From: JBBDWK01 sp040902885
Lineage (GTDB): Bacteria; Acidobacteriota; Terriglobia; Bryobacterales; Bryobacteraceae
Reading direction: 5' to 3'
Length of the DNA: 26,540 nt
Assembly (NCBI GenBank): GCA_040902885.1
Contig: JBBDWK010000056.1
Span: forward strand, 1 to 26,540
The position numbers and the translations under genes are program-made. The notes beneath the pieces are model-generated. The model ran no database searches, was not told the origin of the DNA, and worked only from the letters and a program-made list of their open reading frames with translations. Shown piece after piece: positions 1 through 8,377 of the stretch; position 1 is the first letter of the stretch, and each line of letters opens with the position of its first letter.

Positions 1-2613
1 AAGACGTTCTTCTTCGTCTCCTACGAGGGTTTCCGCAATCGCGTCGGCGCCAACGCCACCATTCTCTCGGTTCCCACGCCGGAGATGTATCGCGGCGATT
101 TCAGCAACTGGGTGGATCAGAACAACCGGCCCATTCCCATCTATAATCCTGCCACGACCCGCCGGAATCCGAGCGGCTCCGGTTTCATCCGCGACATCTT
201 CCCGAACAATCAGATTCCCACCAGCCAGTTTTCCAGAACCGCCAACGCCATAGCGGCCTTTGGGCAGAGCGTGCAGCCGAATCGCGGCTTCGCCCCCGGC
301 GCCAGCGGCTACGTCCGAAACAATTACATCGTGACCGGCGGCACCCAGATCACCCCCACGGACAAATGGAGCGTCAAGGGCGATCAAATTCTCGGGAACA
401 ATCACCGGGTCAGTTTTCTATGGAACATGACCGAGTTCCGCCGCAAGCCCGGCGCCGGCGGCCCTCCCGGCCTGCCCGAGCCTCTCTGGAGCGGACAGCT
501 CCAGGCCTGGGACACGGAAGCGGTACGGCTGACGCACGACTGGACCATCTCATCCAACATGGTCAACCACTTCTCCTTCGCCAGAAATACCTTCATCAAG
601 AACAGCTTTTCGGCCAATGTGGACAAGAACTGGAAGGACAAGATTTGCATAGCGAATGTCATCGACTGCAATCAAAACTTTCCGACCATCAATTTCACTG
701 AGTTCTCAGCCTGGGGCGCGCCTTCCTACAATGGGACCGAACAGCCGGGGTGGGGTTTAAAGAACGACCTGAGTTACATTCGCGGCTCGCACACGCTCAA
801 GTTCGGCTTCCAGCATCAGAATCAGAACGCGGACGGGTTCGGCCAGCAGGATATCGCCGGCCGCGCCGATTTCAGTTTTTTGAGCACCAGCGTGCCGGGC
901 CAGACTTCATTCCCGAATAGCGGCGGCAGTTCGTTCGCCTCCTTCCTGCTCGGCGACGCCTACCTGGGAAGGACGGAGACAATCCGCGCCGTCACTCAGA
1001 AGTACAAGTATTTCGGCTTCTATGCCCAGGACGACTGGCGCATCACACGCAAGCTGATCCTGAATATCGGCCTGCGTTACGACTTCACCCTGCCGCCTAC
1101 GAACAAGAAAGACGAGTACTCGGATTTCAATCCCACGCGGCCCAATCCGGGCGCCGACGGTTATCCCGGGGCGCTCTGGTTCGCCGGCTTCGGTCCGGGG
1201 CGCGAGAACACGCGCAGCCTGGTGCCCGGCTGGTACAAGGGGTTCGGCCCGCGCATCGGCCTCGCCTACTCTCCGGACGACAAGACCACCTTCCGGGCGG
1301 GCTTCGGCCGGTCATTCTCGCGTGTCACCGCCGTGCAGGGCAGCGGCCACTTCGCCGGCTTCATTGGCCAGTATGTATTCAACAATGCGTCGCAAGGCGT
1401 AGAGCCGACATTTAGGTTGGATCAAGGCCTGCCGGCCTACCAACTGCCGCCTTCGATCGATCCCGCCTTCGCGAACCTGAACGACGTCCATTACTGGCAG
1501 GGCCAGGAAATGACTCGCGCGCCGGAAACTCTGTTCTGGACGTTCACCATTCAGCGGCAGATGGCGGCCAACACAGTGCTCGAGGTTGGCTATAACGCCA
1601 CCGTCGGCACGCACCTGCAGTCGGGCCTGCTGCGATTGAACCAGGTGCCAACGGCTACCTTCAACAACCTGGTAGCCCAGCACGGCCCCACCCAGGCGCT
1701 GGCCATCCTGCGGGCGGACATCAACTCGGCAACCGCGCGGAACGCGGGCATTCCCCTGCCATATCCGAGCTTTGCCACACAGCGGCTGCGCACCGTGGCC
1801 CAGGCGCTGCGGCCCTTCCCGCAATACAACAACATCGTCACCGGCTCGCAGAATGGGGACAAGAGCGGCCACTCCGCCTATCACGCCTTCATCCTGAAGG
1901 CGGACCGCCGCTTCTCGGAGGGGCTGACCTTCCAGTGGAACTACGTGTTCTCGAAGCTGATCACCGATTCGGATACCTACTTCGCCAACTCCGCTCCCGC
2001 GGCGATGGATCACTACAACCGCCAGCTGGAGAAATCCATCGGCCAGTACGATCAGACCCACCAGTTGAAGTTTTCGACGTTGTACAACCTGCCGTTCGGC
2101 AGGGGGCGCAAGTGGCTGACGCAGGGCTTCCTCAGCCAGGTGCTTGGCGGCTGGCGCGTAGCGGCGATTCAAGTCTACGCGAGCGGCTTCCCGCTGGCGC
2201 TGGGCCGCAACAACCCGCTGCCGATCTTCAATGCGGGGAACCGCCCGGTGATCGATGCTTATGACAACTGGCGTGCGCCGATCGCGGGCGACAAGTTCGA
2301 CCCGGACGTGGACCGCTTCCTGAAGCCCGCCAGCCAGTTTCCCGCTCAGCCGGCGCATCTGTACGGCAATGCCACGAGGTACAACCCGAAGGTGCGATCT
2401 TTGTGGAACAGAACTGAGAACGTCAGCCTGGCAAAGACGTTCCAGATCGGGGAGATTGTGAGAGTGGATCTGCGCGGCGAGGCGTTCAACATCTTCAACC
2501 GCACCATCTTCGGCACCGGCAGCACGAACTTGAATGCAGGCGCCTTCGGACTGGTTACCAGCCAGGCGAACGATCCCCGGCAGATGCAGGTGGGGCTGAA
2601 GATTTACTGGTAA
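1..2613 (+). CDS. TonB-dependent receptor, Oar-like (5' end outside window)
   Basis: The frame is open from base 1, so the gene begins upstream; 870 residues are visible. The first visible residues (KTFFFVSYEGFRNR, then VPTPEMYRGDFSN) are typical of the plug domain of the large acidobacterial Oar/TonB-dependent receptors that usually carry an N-terminal carboxypeptidase-regulatory-like domain; that domain would lie upstream and is not seen. The rest is a long run of alternating beta strands and Gly/Asn/aromatic-rich loops, as in a 22-strand outer-membrane barrel, for example around YFGFYAQDDWRITRKL and LNIGLRYDF. It ends in GLKIYW, an aromatic C-terminus expected for Bam-dependent insertion. 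Family role: TonB-powered uptake across the outer membrane. The substrate cannot be read from the sequence. An in-frame ATG at 85 lies inside the conserved domain and is not a credible start. Confidence 0.9.
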   Translation, partial: KTFFFVSYEGFRNRVGANATILSVPTPEMYRGDFSNWVDQNNRPIPIYNPATTRRNPSGSGFIRDIFPNNQIPTSQFSRTANAIAAFGQSVQPNRGFAPGASGYVRNNYIVTGGTQITPTDKWSVKGDQILGNNHRVSFLWNMTEFRRKPGAGGPPGLPEPLWSGQLQAWDTEAVRLTHDWTISSNMVNHFSFARNTFIKNSFSANVDKNWKDKICIANVIDCNQNFPTINFTEFSAWGAPSYNGTEQPGWGLKNDLSYIRGSHTLKFGFQHQNQNADGFGQQDIAGRADFSFLSTSVPGQTSFPNSGGSSFASFLLGDAYLGRTETIRAVTQKYKYFGFYAQDDWRITRKLILNIGLRYDFTLPPTNKKDEYSDFNPTRPNPGADGYPGALWFAGFGPGRENTRSLVPGWYKGFGPRIGLAYSPDDKTTFRAGFGRSFSRVTAVQGSGHFAGFIGQYVFNNASQGVEPTFRLDQGLPAYQLPPSIDPAFANLNDVHYWQGQEMTRAPETLFWTFTIQRQMAANTVLEVGYNATVGTHLQSGLLRLNQVPTATFNNLVAQHGPTQALAILRADINSATARNAGIPLPYPSFATQRLRTVAQALRPFPQYNNIVTGSQNGDKSGHSAYHAFILKADRRFSEGLTFQWNYVFSKLITDSDTYFANSAPAAMDHYNRQLEKSIGQYDQTHQLKFSTLYNLPFGRGRKWLTQGFLSQVLGGWRVAAIQVYASGFPLALGRNNPLPIFNAGNRPVIDAYDNWRAPIAGDKFDPDVDRFLKPASQFPAQPAHLYGNATRYNPKVRSLWNRTENVSLAKTFQIGEIVRVDLRGEAFNIFNRTIFGTGSTNLNAGAFGLVTSQANDPRQMQVGLKIYW

Positions 2614-2643
2614 GAAGCCGGCGGTCTGATACCATAGGCAGCC

Positions 2644-4125
2644 ATGCCCGGCACGGCCGCCAGATCCGAACGCAGAGACGGATTTCCCGCGTGGGAAAAA
2701 TCGGATCTGGCCGCCCCGCCGGTTTTTCACGTCCGCCAGTGGACCGCCTTGATCGGCCCCGGAATCCTGATGGCCGGCGCCAACATCGGCGGCGGCGAAT
2801 GGCTGTTCGGCCCGCTCGTGACGGCGCAGTACGGAGGCCAGATCCTCTGGCTTGCCACCGTCGCCATCCTGCTGCAGGTATTCCACAACCTGGGCATCAT
2901 GCGCTATGCGCTGTATTGCGGCGAACCCATCTTCGTGGGGTTCTTCCGGACGCCGCCCGGGCCCGGATTCTGGACCTTCTTCTACATCGTGGTCGACTTC
3001 GGCAGCCTGTGGCCCTACCTCAGCGCCAACGCCGCGGTGGCGATCGCCGCCGTGATTCTGGGGCGGCTGCCGGGAACCGAAGACGACGCGCTGATTCGAG
3101 GACTCAGCTACGCGGTCTTCCTCTCCGCGTTCGTACCGCTGATCTTCGGCGGAAAGATCTATAACTCCCTGTTGCGCGTGATGGTCGCCAAGCTGATTCT
3201 GGTCTTCGGCTATCTGACCTTCATTGCGATCTTCTTCGTGAGCTGGGACACGAAAGCGGAGATCCTCTCCGGGCTGTTTCGCTTCGGCTCGCTGCCCGAA
3301 GGCGACGTCAGTTGGGCGACTCTGGCTGCGTTCGCGGCGGTCTCCGGCGCTGGCGGCCTCACCAACATCGTCTTCTCCAACCATGCGCGCGACAAGGGCT
3401 GGGGGATGGGCTCGCGCGTTGGAGCCATTCCCAGCGCCGTTGGCGGAAAGACCATCCGCCTTTCGCACACCGGCAAGACTTTCGAGATCACGGCCGAGAA
3501 CCTGCAACGATGGAAAGGCTGGCTGGCGCATATTCGGCGCGATCAGCTTCTCTGGGGACCGGCGTGCGTGCTCGGCATGGTGCTCCCGGCGATGCTGTCT
3601 TACGAATTCATCCGCGGCATAGAGAACGTGGATGGCAATGCGGTGGCAGCCATGACCGCCGATGCTGTGGCGTCGCGGTACGGCGGCATTTTCTGGATTC
3701 TCACGCTGCTGTGCGGCTTCACCATCCTCTATCCGACCCAGATCTCCACGTTGGATGCCATCAGCCGCCGCTGGACGGACGTGCTCTGGGTGGGCTGGAA
3801 GCCCCTTCGCAAGCTGGAGGGAAACCAGGTCAAATACGTCTATTACGGAATTCTGGCCGTATATGGCCTCTGGGGTCTGATCGCGCTGAAGCTGACGCCG
3901 AACCCCCTCGTGCTGGCGATCGCCACGGGCGTACTGTTCAATCTCGCCATGGCGGTGACGGCGCTGCACGTTCTGTACGTCAACCTCACGCTCCTGCCAG
4001 GACCGCTGCGCCCCGGCTGGCTGATGCGCGCCGGATCGGTTTCATGCGCGGTGTTTTACTTTGGCATCACCTGGTTTGCGCTGCAACAGCAGTGGCCGCG
4101 GATTCTGGCGTGGCTGGGGAGGTGA
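2644..4125 (+). CDS. Nramp-like (SLC11-related) membrane transporter lacking DPGN
   Basis: Predicted 493-residue polytopic inner-membrane protein. After a soluble N-terminus of about 33 residues, the first helix starts with GPGILMAGANIGGGEW (residues 38-53), which lines up with the first helix of Nramp metal transporters (GPGFLMSIAYLDPGN). The DPGN metal-binding motif is replaced by GGGE at residues 49-52. The helix-6 region (about residues 228-250, SGAGGLTNIVFSNHA) also lacks the usual Met-Pro-His. About eleven hydrophobic segments follow the LeuT-type order. Nramp proteins move Mn2+ or Fe2+ with protons; with both metal sites changed the substrate here is unknown. There is no clear Shine-Dalgarno before the ATG. 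The gene lies 30 nt after the receptor stop with no visible terminator, so the two may be co-transcribed, which would suit an uptake pair, but that is inference. Confidence 0.75.
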   Translation: MPGTAARSERRDGFPAWEKSDLAAPPVFHVRQWTALIGPGILMAGANIGGGEWLFGPLVTAQYGGQILWLATVAILLQVFHNLGIMRYALYCGEPIFVGFFRTPPGPGFWTFFYIVVDFGSLWPYLSANAAVAIAAVILGRLPGTEDDALIRGLSYAVFLSAFVPLIFGGKIYNSLLRVMVAKLILVFGYLTFIAIFFVSWDTKAEILSGLFRFGSLPEGDVSWATLAAFAAVSGAGGLTNIVFSNHARDKGWGMGSRVGAIPSAVGGKTIRLSHTGKTFEITAENLQRWKGWLAHIRRDQLLWGPACVLGMVLPAMLSYEFIRGIENVDGNAVAAMTADAVASRYGGIFWILTLLCGFTILYPTQISTLDAISRRWTDVLWVGWKPLRKLEGNQVKYVYYGILAVYGLWGLIALKLTPNPLVLAIATGVLFNLAMAVTALHVLYVNLTLLPGPLRPGWLMRAGSVSCAVFYFGITWFALQQQWPRILAWLGR

Positions 4126-4139
4126 GCGCCCAAAGGAGC

Positions 4140-4168
4140 ATGACAGGCCGCGATGTTCGCTTTACACT
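4140..4168 (+). promoter_or_regulatory. Likely sigma-70 promoter of the parDE operon
   Basis: ATGACA (4140-4145; 5/6 match to TTGACA), a 17-base spacer, then TACACT (4163-4168; 4/6 match to TATAAT). Transcription would start near 4175, giving a leader of about 16 nt that includes the G-rich ribosome site before 4191. The position just upstream of an antitoxin gene, where ParD-type antitoxins normally bind and repress, supports the call. No experimental evidence. Confidence 0.4.
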
Positions 4169-4190
4169 GAAAAGAAAGGGGGGGTTGAAC

Positions 4191-4472
4191 ATGGAAGTAC
4201 ACCTCACAGACGATCAGAAAGCCTTTATCCGGCAAGCCATACGGACAGGCCGCTTTGCCAGCGAGGAAGATGCGCTGCAGGAAGCTTTCTCGCTGTGGGA
4301 AGAACGGGAGCGCCGCCGTGCGGAAATCCTCGCCGCTGTCGATCACGCCGAGGCTTCTTTTAGACGAGGCGAAGGCCGCAGGATCACAACGCGCGAAGAA
4401 GCGGCGCAGCTTGCAGACGAGATCAAGCGGCGCGGCCTTGCCCGATTCACCTCCGAACAGAACATCCGCTGA
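4191..4472 (+). CDS. parD: ParD-type antitoxin (ribbon-helix-helix)
   Basis: 93-residue protein. The N-terminus (MEVHLTDDQKAFIRQAI) followed by RTGRFASEEDALQEAFSLWEE is the pattern of ParD/CopG-like antitoxins: a short DNA-binding beta strand and two helices, where the G-x-(F/Y)-x-S-x-x-[DE] segment is typical. The C-terminal half is charged and helical (ERRRAEILAAVDHAEA) and would wrap the toxin. The ATG at 4191 is chosen because it gives the family N-terminus and has an AAGGGGGGG ribosome site about 6 nt upstream; an in-frame ATG at 4140 overlaps the likely promoter and has poor spacing. The stop shares one base with the parE start (TGATG), so translation is coupled. Expected role: neutralise ParE and repress the operon. 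Confidence 0.85.
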   Translation: MEVHLTDDQKAFIRQAIRTGRFASEEDALQEAFSLWEERERRRAEILAAVDHAEASFRRGEGRRITTREEAAQLADEIKRRGLARFTSEQNIR

Positions 4473-4774
4473 TGGGCGGGTTCCGTCTTTTACCCGAAGC
4501 GGAAGCCGAGCTTGACGACATTTGGTTCTATGTTGCCGGCAAGAGCGGTAGCATAGAGATTGTCAACCGCGTGGTCGACGGCATTACCGAGCGTTTCTGG
4601 CTGCTGGCGCAGCATCCCCAGATCGGGCGGCGGCGCGACGCAGATTTACGTTCCGGCCTGCGGAGCTTTCCCGTGGGCGAGTACGTCATCATCTACCGCA
4701 CCCAAGGTGAAGAGGCGCTCATTCTTCATGTCATGCGCTGCAGCCGCGATATTGCCGGGCTGTTGGAGGAGTGA
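4472..4774 (+). CDS. parE: ParE-type toxin (RelE/ParE superfamily)
   Basis: 100-residue protein of normal length for the family. Recognisable elements are FRLLPEAEAELDDIWFYVA at the start (helical hairpin), LAQHPQIGRRR, LRSFPVGEYVIIYR (central beta strands) and ILHVMRCSRDI near the C-terminus; together these are the ParE signature. ParE toxins typically inhibit DNA gyrase, whereas some RelE relatives cleave mRNA; the sequence resembles ParE more. Start TGATG overlaps the parD stop by one base. The pair looks intact, with no frameshift or truncation. It sits between a transporter and a convergent permease gene, with 33 nt to the next stop and no integrase or transposase nearby, so the route by which it arrived is not visible. 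Confidence 0.87.
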   Translation: MGGFRLLPEAEAELDDIWFYVAGKSGSIEIVNRVVDGITERFWLLAQHPQIGRRRDADLRSGLRSFPVGEYVIIYRTQGEEALILHVMRCSRDIAGLLEE

Positions 4775-4807
4775 CGCGGTCAGAATCGACTGTCATGTAC
4801 ATGAGTA

Positions 4808-7372
4808 TCATTCCTGCCGCAAAGCCTGAATCGGCTGTACCCTCGTCGCTCGAAGCGCCGGCAAGAACCCGGCCAGTGCCGTGACCACAAGCAGCAGCAA
4901 CGCAGACGCCATGATTGTCACAGGATCCTGCGGTTTGACGCCGAACAGAAGTGACTCTGTGTATCTTGTCAATGTCAGCACCGCCGGCATTCCCGCTACC
5001 GCCCCGATCGCCACCATTGTCAGCGCATCGCGCATCACCAGCCAGAGGACCTTTCGGGATTCGGCCCCAAGAGCGATCCGGATGCCGATCTCCCTCGTCC
5101 GCTTCGTCACCGCCTGCGACATCACGCCGTAGAGCCCTACGGCTGCCAGCAGCAGCGCAACAACTCCGAAAAAGCTTCCCAGCGTCGCCACGAAACGTTC
5201 CGGAAGAAGAGCTCGGTTGAGGTTGTCTTCCATCGTGTGCGTTTCTGTGACCGTAACGGCTCGGTCAATTTCCTGAACTCGGCGGCGGATCGTGCCTATG
5301 AGGCGTTTGGGGTCGGCGCCCGTGCGGATGCACAGAATGCCGCCGCTGTAGCCTGTTTCGCGGTAGCGGGGCCGATAAACCATCGGCTCCACTGCCTGCC
5401 TCAAATTGAAGTAACGCGCATCGCCGGCTACCCCGACAATCTCATATGTCCTCGCGGGATCCCAGTGCTCACCCATGCACAAGCGACTGCCAATTGGGGA
5501 CTGGCCGCCGAAGAAGCGGCGCGCGAACACCTCATTCACGATGGCCACTCGTGGCGGCCCGGGAGGATCTGGCGGCTGAGCGCCGGGTTGCGCCGGCAAG
5601 TCCGGGAGAATCGCGACGTTGTCCGAGTCCAGAAAATCCCGCCCCTGCACGATCGGAATGCCTGTGGCCTCAAAGTACCGTGGCGCCACGGCATTCATTT
5701 CTACAATGCGCGGTTCATTGGCCTTCCATCGGTGGCCCTCGATCTGTACCTGGCTTCTCGACCTGCTGTTGCCGAACGGCGTGACGTCGGCCGTGCTCGC
5801 GGCTAGTACTCCGGGGAGCCGCTGAACCTCTTCGCGAAGCCTCTCGAAGAACGACCGTGCAAACTGTGGTTGGTAACCGGTTTGGACGATGTTCGTGTCA
5901 ATGAACAAGAGTTTCTCCCGGTTCATTCCGGAGTCTAGCGAACGCAGGTTCGCCACCGTTCGCACAAGGAGGCCGGCGCCAGCTAAAAGCAACAGCGAAA
6001 GCGCGACCTGGAGCGACACCAGCGTTCGACGCAGGTCCCACCGCACCGAGCGGCCGATCCTGGAAAATGCTGCGTCGGATTTGAGCGCTTGGACCAAGTC
6101 CGGCCGGCTGGCCTGCATCGCCGGCGCCAGCCCGAAGGCGATGCCGGTGACCACCGTTACGGTGAACGCGAATGCCAGCAGTCGGGCATCGGGCGACAGG
6201 TTGAGCTCGAGCGGGGCCGAGGCTCCAATCGGCAAAAATCTGAGCAGTACCGCGACACCCACCCATGCCACTGCCAGACCCCCGACACCACCCATCACGC
6301 TTAGCGTGATGCTCTCGGTCAACATCTGCATGATGAGGCGGCTCCGCGTCCCTCCCACAGCCAGCCGAACCGCGATCTCTTTGCGCCGCGTGACACTGCG
6401 CGCCAGCAGCAAATTGGCCACATTCGCACAGGCAATCAAGAGCACGAACCCGGAGGTGATCATCAGGATCATGAGCGGCCGCGAGGTCTGGCTGCGCAGG
6501 CCTGAATAGCCGCTGCTGCCCGCTAGAAGCAGGCGCTTGTTGAGGAGGCTGTAATCCTTCTGCCAGGACCGAATGGCGCGCTGCTCGGGATCATTTTCGA
6601 GGATCTGCTGCCACAAGAGATTCAATTCCGCCTCTGCCTGCACACGGCTGACCCCGCGTTTAAGGCGCCCCATAATGGTCACCCACCCGCCATTGCGGCT
6701 GGTCAGCGCCAGAATGTCATTAGGCCAGAACGTGCGTTGCATGATTATGGGAGCGAACACGTCCGGCGAAACTCCCACGCTTGTACCTGTAAAACCTTCG
6801 CGTGCCACACCCACCACCTGCAAACGCGCGCCATTGAGCAGGATGTCGCGCCCAATGACGCCGGTGTCCCCTCCGAACACCCGTTTCCAGAAGGCGTGGC
6901 TTAGGATCACATACGGGTGCGCCCCCGGCGTCTCATTGTCCGCGGAATTGAACACTCGCCCGAGGGAAGGCGGAACCCCAAGGACCTCGAAATAGTTTCC
7001 GCTGACCAGCGCCAGGGCAACCAGTTGCGACGAGCCGCTCTCACTCGGGAGACTGAAACTCGTCACACCGCCGCTCCAGGACCCGATCAGCCCCGCATAC
7101 GAGCGGCTATGATCGCGTAGGTAGCGATAATCCGGGTAGCTGGCTGCTGTAGTCGGCAGGGAAGGATTACGTGCAAGGACTACTAGTTCTTGCGGATTCT
7201 GCACGGGAAGCCAACGCAGTAGAATCGCGTCGACGAGCGTAAAGATCGCCGTGTTGGCCCCAATCCCCAGAGCCAGCGAAACCACAACGACTGCGGTGAA
7301 CAACGGACTCTGGCGCAATACACGTAGCGCATACCGCACGTCTTGCCCGAGAGCGGTCAAGCAAGTCACCAT
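4808..7372 (-). CDS. ADOP-family MacB/FtsX-like permease
   Basis: 854 residues. The N-terminus (DVRYALRVLRQSPLF, then LALGIGANTAIFTLVDAILL) is the hallmark of the acidobacterial duplicated orphan permeases. Order: first transmembrane helix (about 23-45), a large periplasmic MacB_PCD domain, an FtsX block of three helices (about 280-375, with RRKEIAVRLAVGGTR), a further helix (about 450-475), a second periplasmic domain, and a C-terminal FtsX block (about 735-850, with TREIGIRIALGAESRKVL). It ends in the usual LRATRVQPIQALRQE. No ATPase is encoded nearby, as is normal for these orphan permeases. MacB relatives export peptides, lipoproteins or drugs by mechanotransmission; the substrate here is unknown. 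The start is 38 nt downstream of a DUF4097 lipoprotein gene in the same direction. The PadR-type regulator often found beside ADOP genes is not seen. Confidence 0.9.
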   Translation of the reverse strand: MVTCLTALGQDVRYALRVLRQSPLFTAVVVVSLALGIGANTAIFTLVDAILLRWLPVQNPQELVVLARNPSLPTTAASYPDYRYLRDHSRSYAGLIGSWSGGVTSFSLPSESGSSQLVALALVSGNYFEVLGVPPSLGRVFNSADNETPGAHPYVILSHAFWKRVFGGDTGVIGRDILLNGARLQVVGVAREGFTGTSVGVSPDVFAPIIMQRTFWPNDILALTSRNGGWVTIMGRLKRGVSRVQAEAELNLLWQQILENDPEQRAIRSWQKDYSLLNKRLLLAGSSGYSGLRSQTSRPLMILMITSGFVLLIACANVANLLLARSVTRRKEIAVRLAVGGTRSRLIMQMLTESITLSVMGGVGGLAVAWVGVAVLLRFLPIGASAPLELNLSPDARLLAFAFTVTVVTGIAFGLAPAMQASRPDLVQALKSDAAFSRIGRSVRWDLRRTLVSLQVALSLLLLAGAGLLVRTVANLRSLDSGMNREKLLFIDTNIVQTGYQPQFARSFFERLREEVQRLPGVLAASTADVTPFGNSRSRSQVQIEGHRWKANEPRIVEMNAVAPRYFEATGIPIVQGRDFLDSDNVAILPDLPAQPGAQPPDPPGPPRVAIVNEVFARRFFGGQSPIGSRLCMGEHWDPARTYEIVGVAGDARYFNLRQAVEPMVYRPRYRETGYSGGILCIRTGADPKRLIGTIRRRVQEIDRAVTVTETHTMEDNLNRALLPERFVATLGSFFGVVALLLAAVGLYGVMSQAVTKRTREIGIRIALGAESRKVLWLVMRDALTMVAIGAVAGMPAVLTLTRYTESLLFGVKPQDPVTIMASALLLLVVTALAGFLPALRATRVQPIQALRQE

Positions 7373-7410
7373 CCGGCCCCGGGACTAAAGTACCACGCGG
7401 TTGTGGCCGC

Positions 7411-8277
7411 CTACAGCTTCCCGATCCGGATATTGCCGTTGGATGTCGAGAGATCCAGCAGCGGGCCTCCCGTTCCAATCTCGCCGTCGAGGGAACTCTT
7501 CTTTTTCTCTCCGGACTCGCGGCGGACGTCGAAGTCCGAGCTGACGGAGCCGTTTGAGGTGCGAGCCCGGACGCGGGCGGCGGAGGCAGCGGGCATGCGC
7601 AGCGTGATGCCGGCGTTGGAGGTATCGAGCCGGACTGTCCGGTTCGGTTCGTTGAGCAGCTCGACTTGAATGCCGCCGTTCGAGCTGGTGGCCTCGAAAC
7701 CGCCCCGTATGCGCTCGGCGCGTACTCCGGCGTTCGAAGTCTTCAGAATGCAGCCGCCTTCGACGTCGTCCAGATCGATCCCGCCGTTGGAGGTCTGCGC
7801 GTCCACGTCTCCCTTGACGCCGATGGCCTTGACGCTCGCGTTGGAGGTGCGGAGGCGCGCGTTGCCTTCGATGGATTGCACGCTCACCGCGCCGTTGGAG
7901 GTGTTGATGCGCTCGAGCTCGATCTTCCGCGGGAGGCGGATACGATATCGCGCGCCGGAGTTTCCGCGGCGCTCATAGGGCCGGACCGTGCGAATGCGGA
8001 TGGCGGCATCGGTGGAGTCCACTTCAATCCGGATGGCATCCAGCAACTCCTCCGTGGCGGCGTACTTGGTTCCGGCGATCTCGATGGAATCCCGGTCGGA
8101 ACCGACGATCTCGACGCTGCCGTTGAAGTTCTCAAGGGACACGCGCCCGCCCGGATTCAGCCGGTGGGTATAGAGAAAGTCCTCTTTGAACCGTTGGGAA
8201 TCGCCAAATCCATCAAAGTCGCAACCCAAGAGCGCGAACGCACTCGCCGCGAGCAGCACCAGCCTTCGTCGATACAT
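7411..8277 (-). CDS. DUF4097-type beta-repeat lipoprotein
   Basis: 288-residue predicted lipoprotein: MYRRRLVLLAASAFALLGC gives a signal peptide with lipobox LLGC and Cys19 as the lipid anchor. The ATG at 8277 has an ideal ribosome site, AAGGAGG, 6 nt upstream; longer upstream readings only add unlikely sequence. The mature part contains repeated TSNG/TSNA motifs at residues 126, 144, 162, 180 and 198 (exact 18-residue period), then 219, 240 and 278, each followed by alternating hydrophobic residues, as in the DUF4097/DUF4098 beta-helix adhesin-like fold. Function of the family is not firmly known; it is often linked to envelope stress or autotransporter-like scaffolds. It is upstream of, and probably co-transcribed with, the ADOP permease, which hints at an envelope role. 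Confidence 0.85.
   Translation of the reverse strand: MYRRRLVLLAASAFALLGCDFDGFGDSQRFKEDFLYTHRLNPGGRVSLENFNGSVEIVGSDRDSIEIAGTKYAATEELLDAIRIEVDSTDAAIRIRTVRPYERRGNSGARYRIRLPRKIELERINTSNGAVSVQSIEGNARLRTSNASVKAIGVKGDVDAQTSNGGIDLDDVEGGCILKTSNAGVRAERIRGGFEATSSNGGIQVELLNEPNRTVRLDTSNAGITLRMPAASAARVRARTSNGSVSSDFDVRRESGEKKKSSLDGEIGTGGPLLDLSTSNGNIRIGKL
7423..7902 (-). repeat. Coding repeat: TSN-[GA] units with 54-nt period
   Basis: Inside the lipoprotein gene the codons for Thr-Ser-Asn recur with an exact 54-nt spacing over five copies, then at 63, 63 and 114 nt. On the plus strand this shows as repeated CCGTTGGAGGT / GCGTTGGAGGT words. The repeats are diverged at the DNA level, so they probably reflect fold constraint and not recent slippage. 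Confidence 0.8.
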
Positions 8278-8283
8278 GCATGG

Positions 8284-8290
8284 CCTCCTT
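8284..8290 (-). promoter_or_regulatory. Strong ribosome-binding site (AAGGAGG)
   Basis: CCTCCTT on the plus strand reads AAGGAGG on the minus strand, 6 nt before the ATG at 8277. It fixes the start of the DUF4097 lipoprotein. Confidence 0.8.
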
Positions 8291-8377
8291 GGGATATGTA
8301 CGAGCGGATAATCGGGTTTGTTCGGCAAATTCCAGGAATTCCCCTTCCGATCCGGGACTACGTTAAACTGGAATTTT

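Noticed and set aside
1312..3969. An 885-codon open frame on the minus strand, opposite the receptor and Nramp-like genes
   Set aside because: It is a GC-rich antisense shadow: its translation is low in hydrophobic order, rich in Arg/Gln/His/Gly, and shows no domain, while the plus strand encodes two recognisable proteins.
4794..4803. Palindrome CATGTACATG between parE and the permease gene
   Set aside because: It is only 10 bp, with no T-run, partner site or promoter nearby; it may be chance.
8318..8377. TTG start for the PafA-like gene
   Set aside because: It would add 20 residues before the twin-arginine signal; the GTG at 8378 puts the signal at the N-terminus.
8278..8377. GATAAT (8307-8312) as the -10 of a promoter for the PafA-like gene
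   Set aside because: No -35 match was found at 16-18 bp spacing on the plus strand, so the single hexamer is too weak to call.
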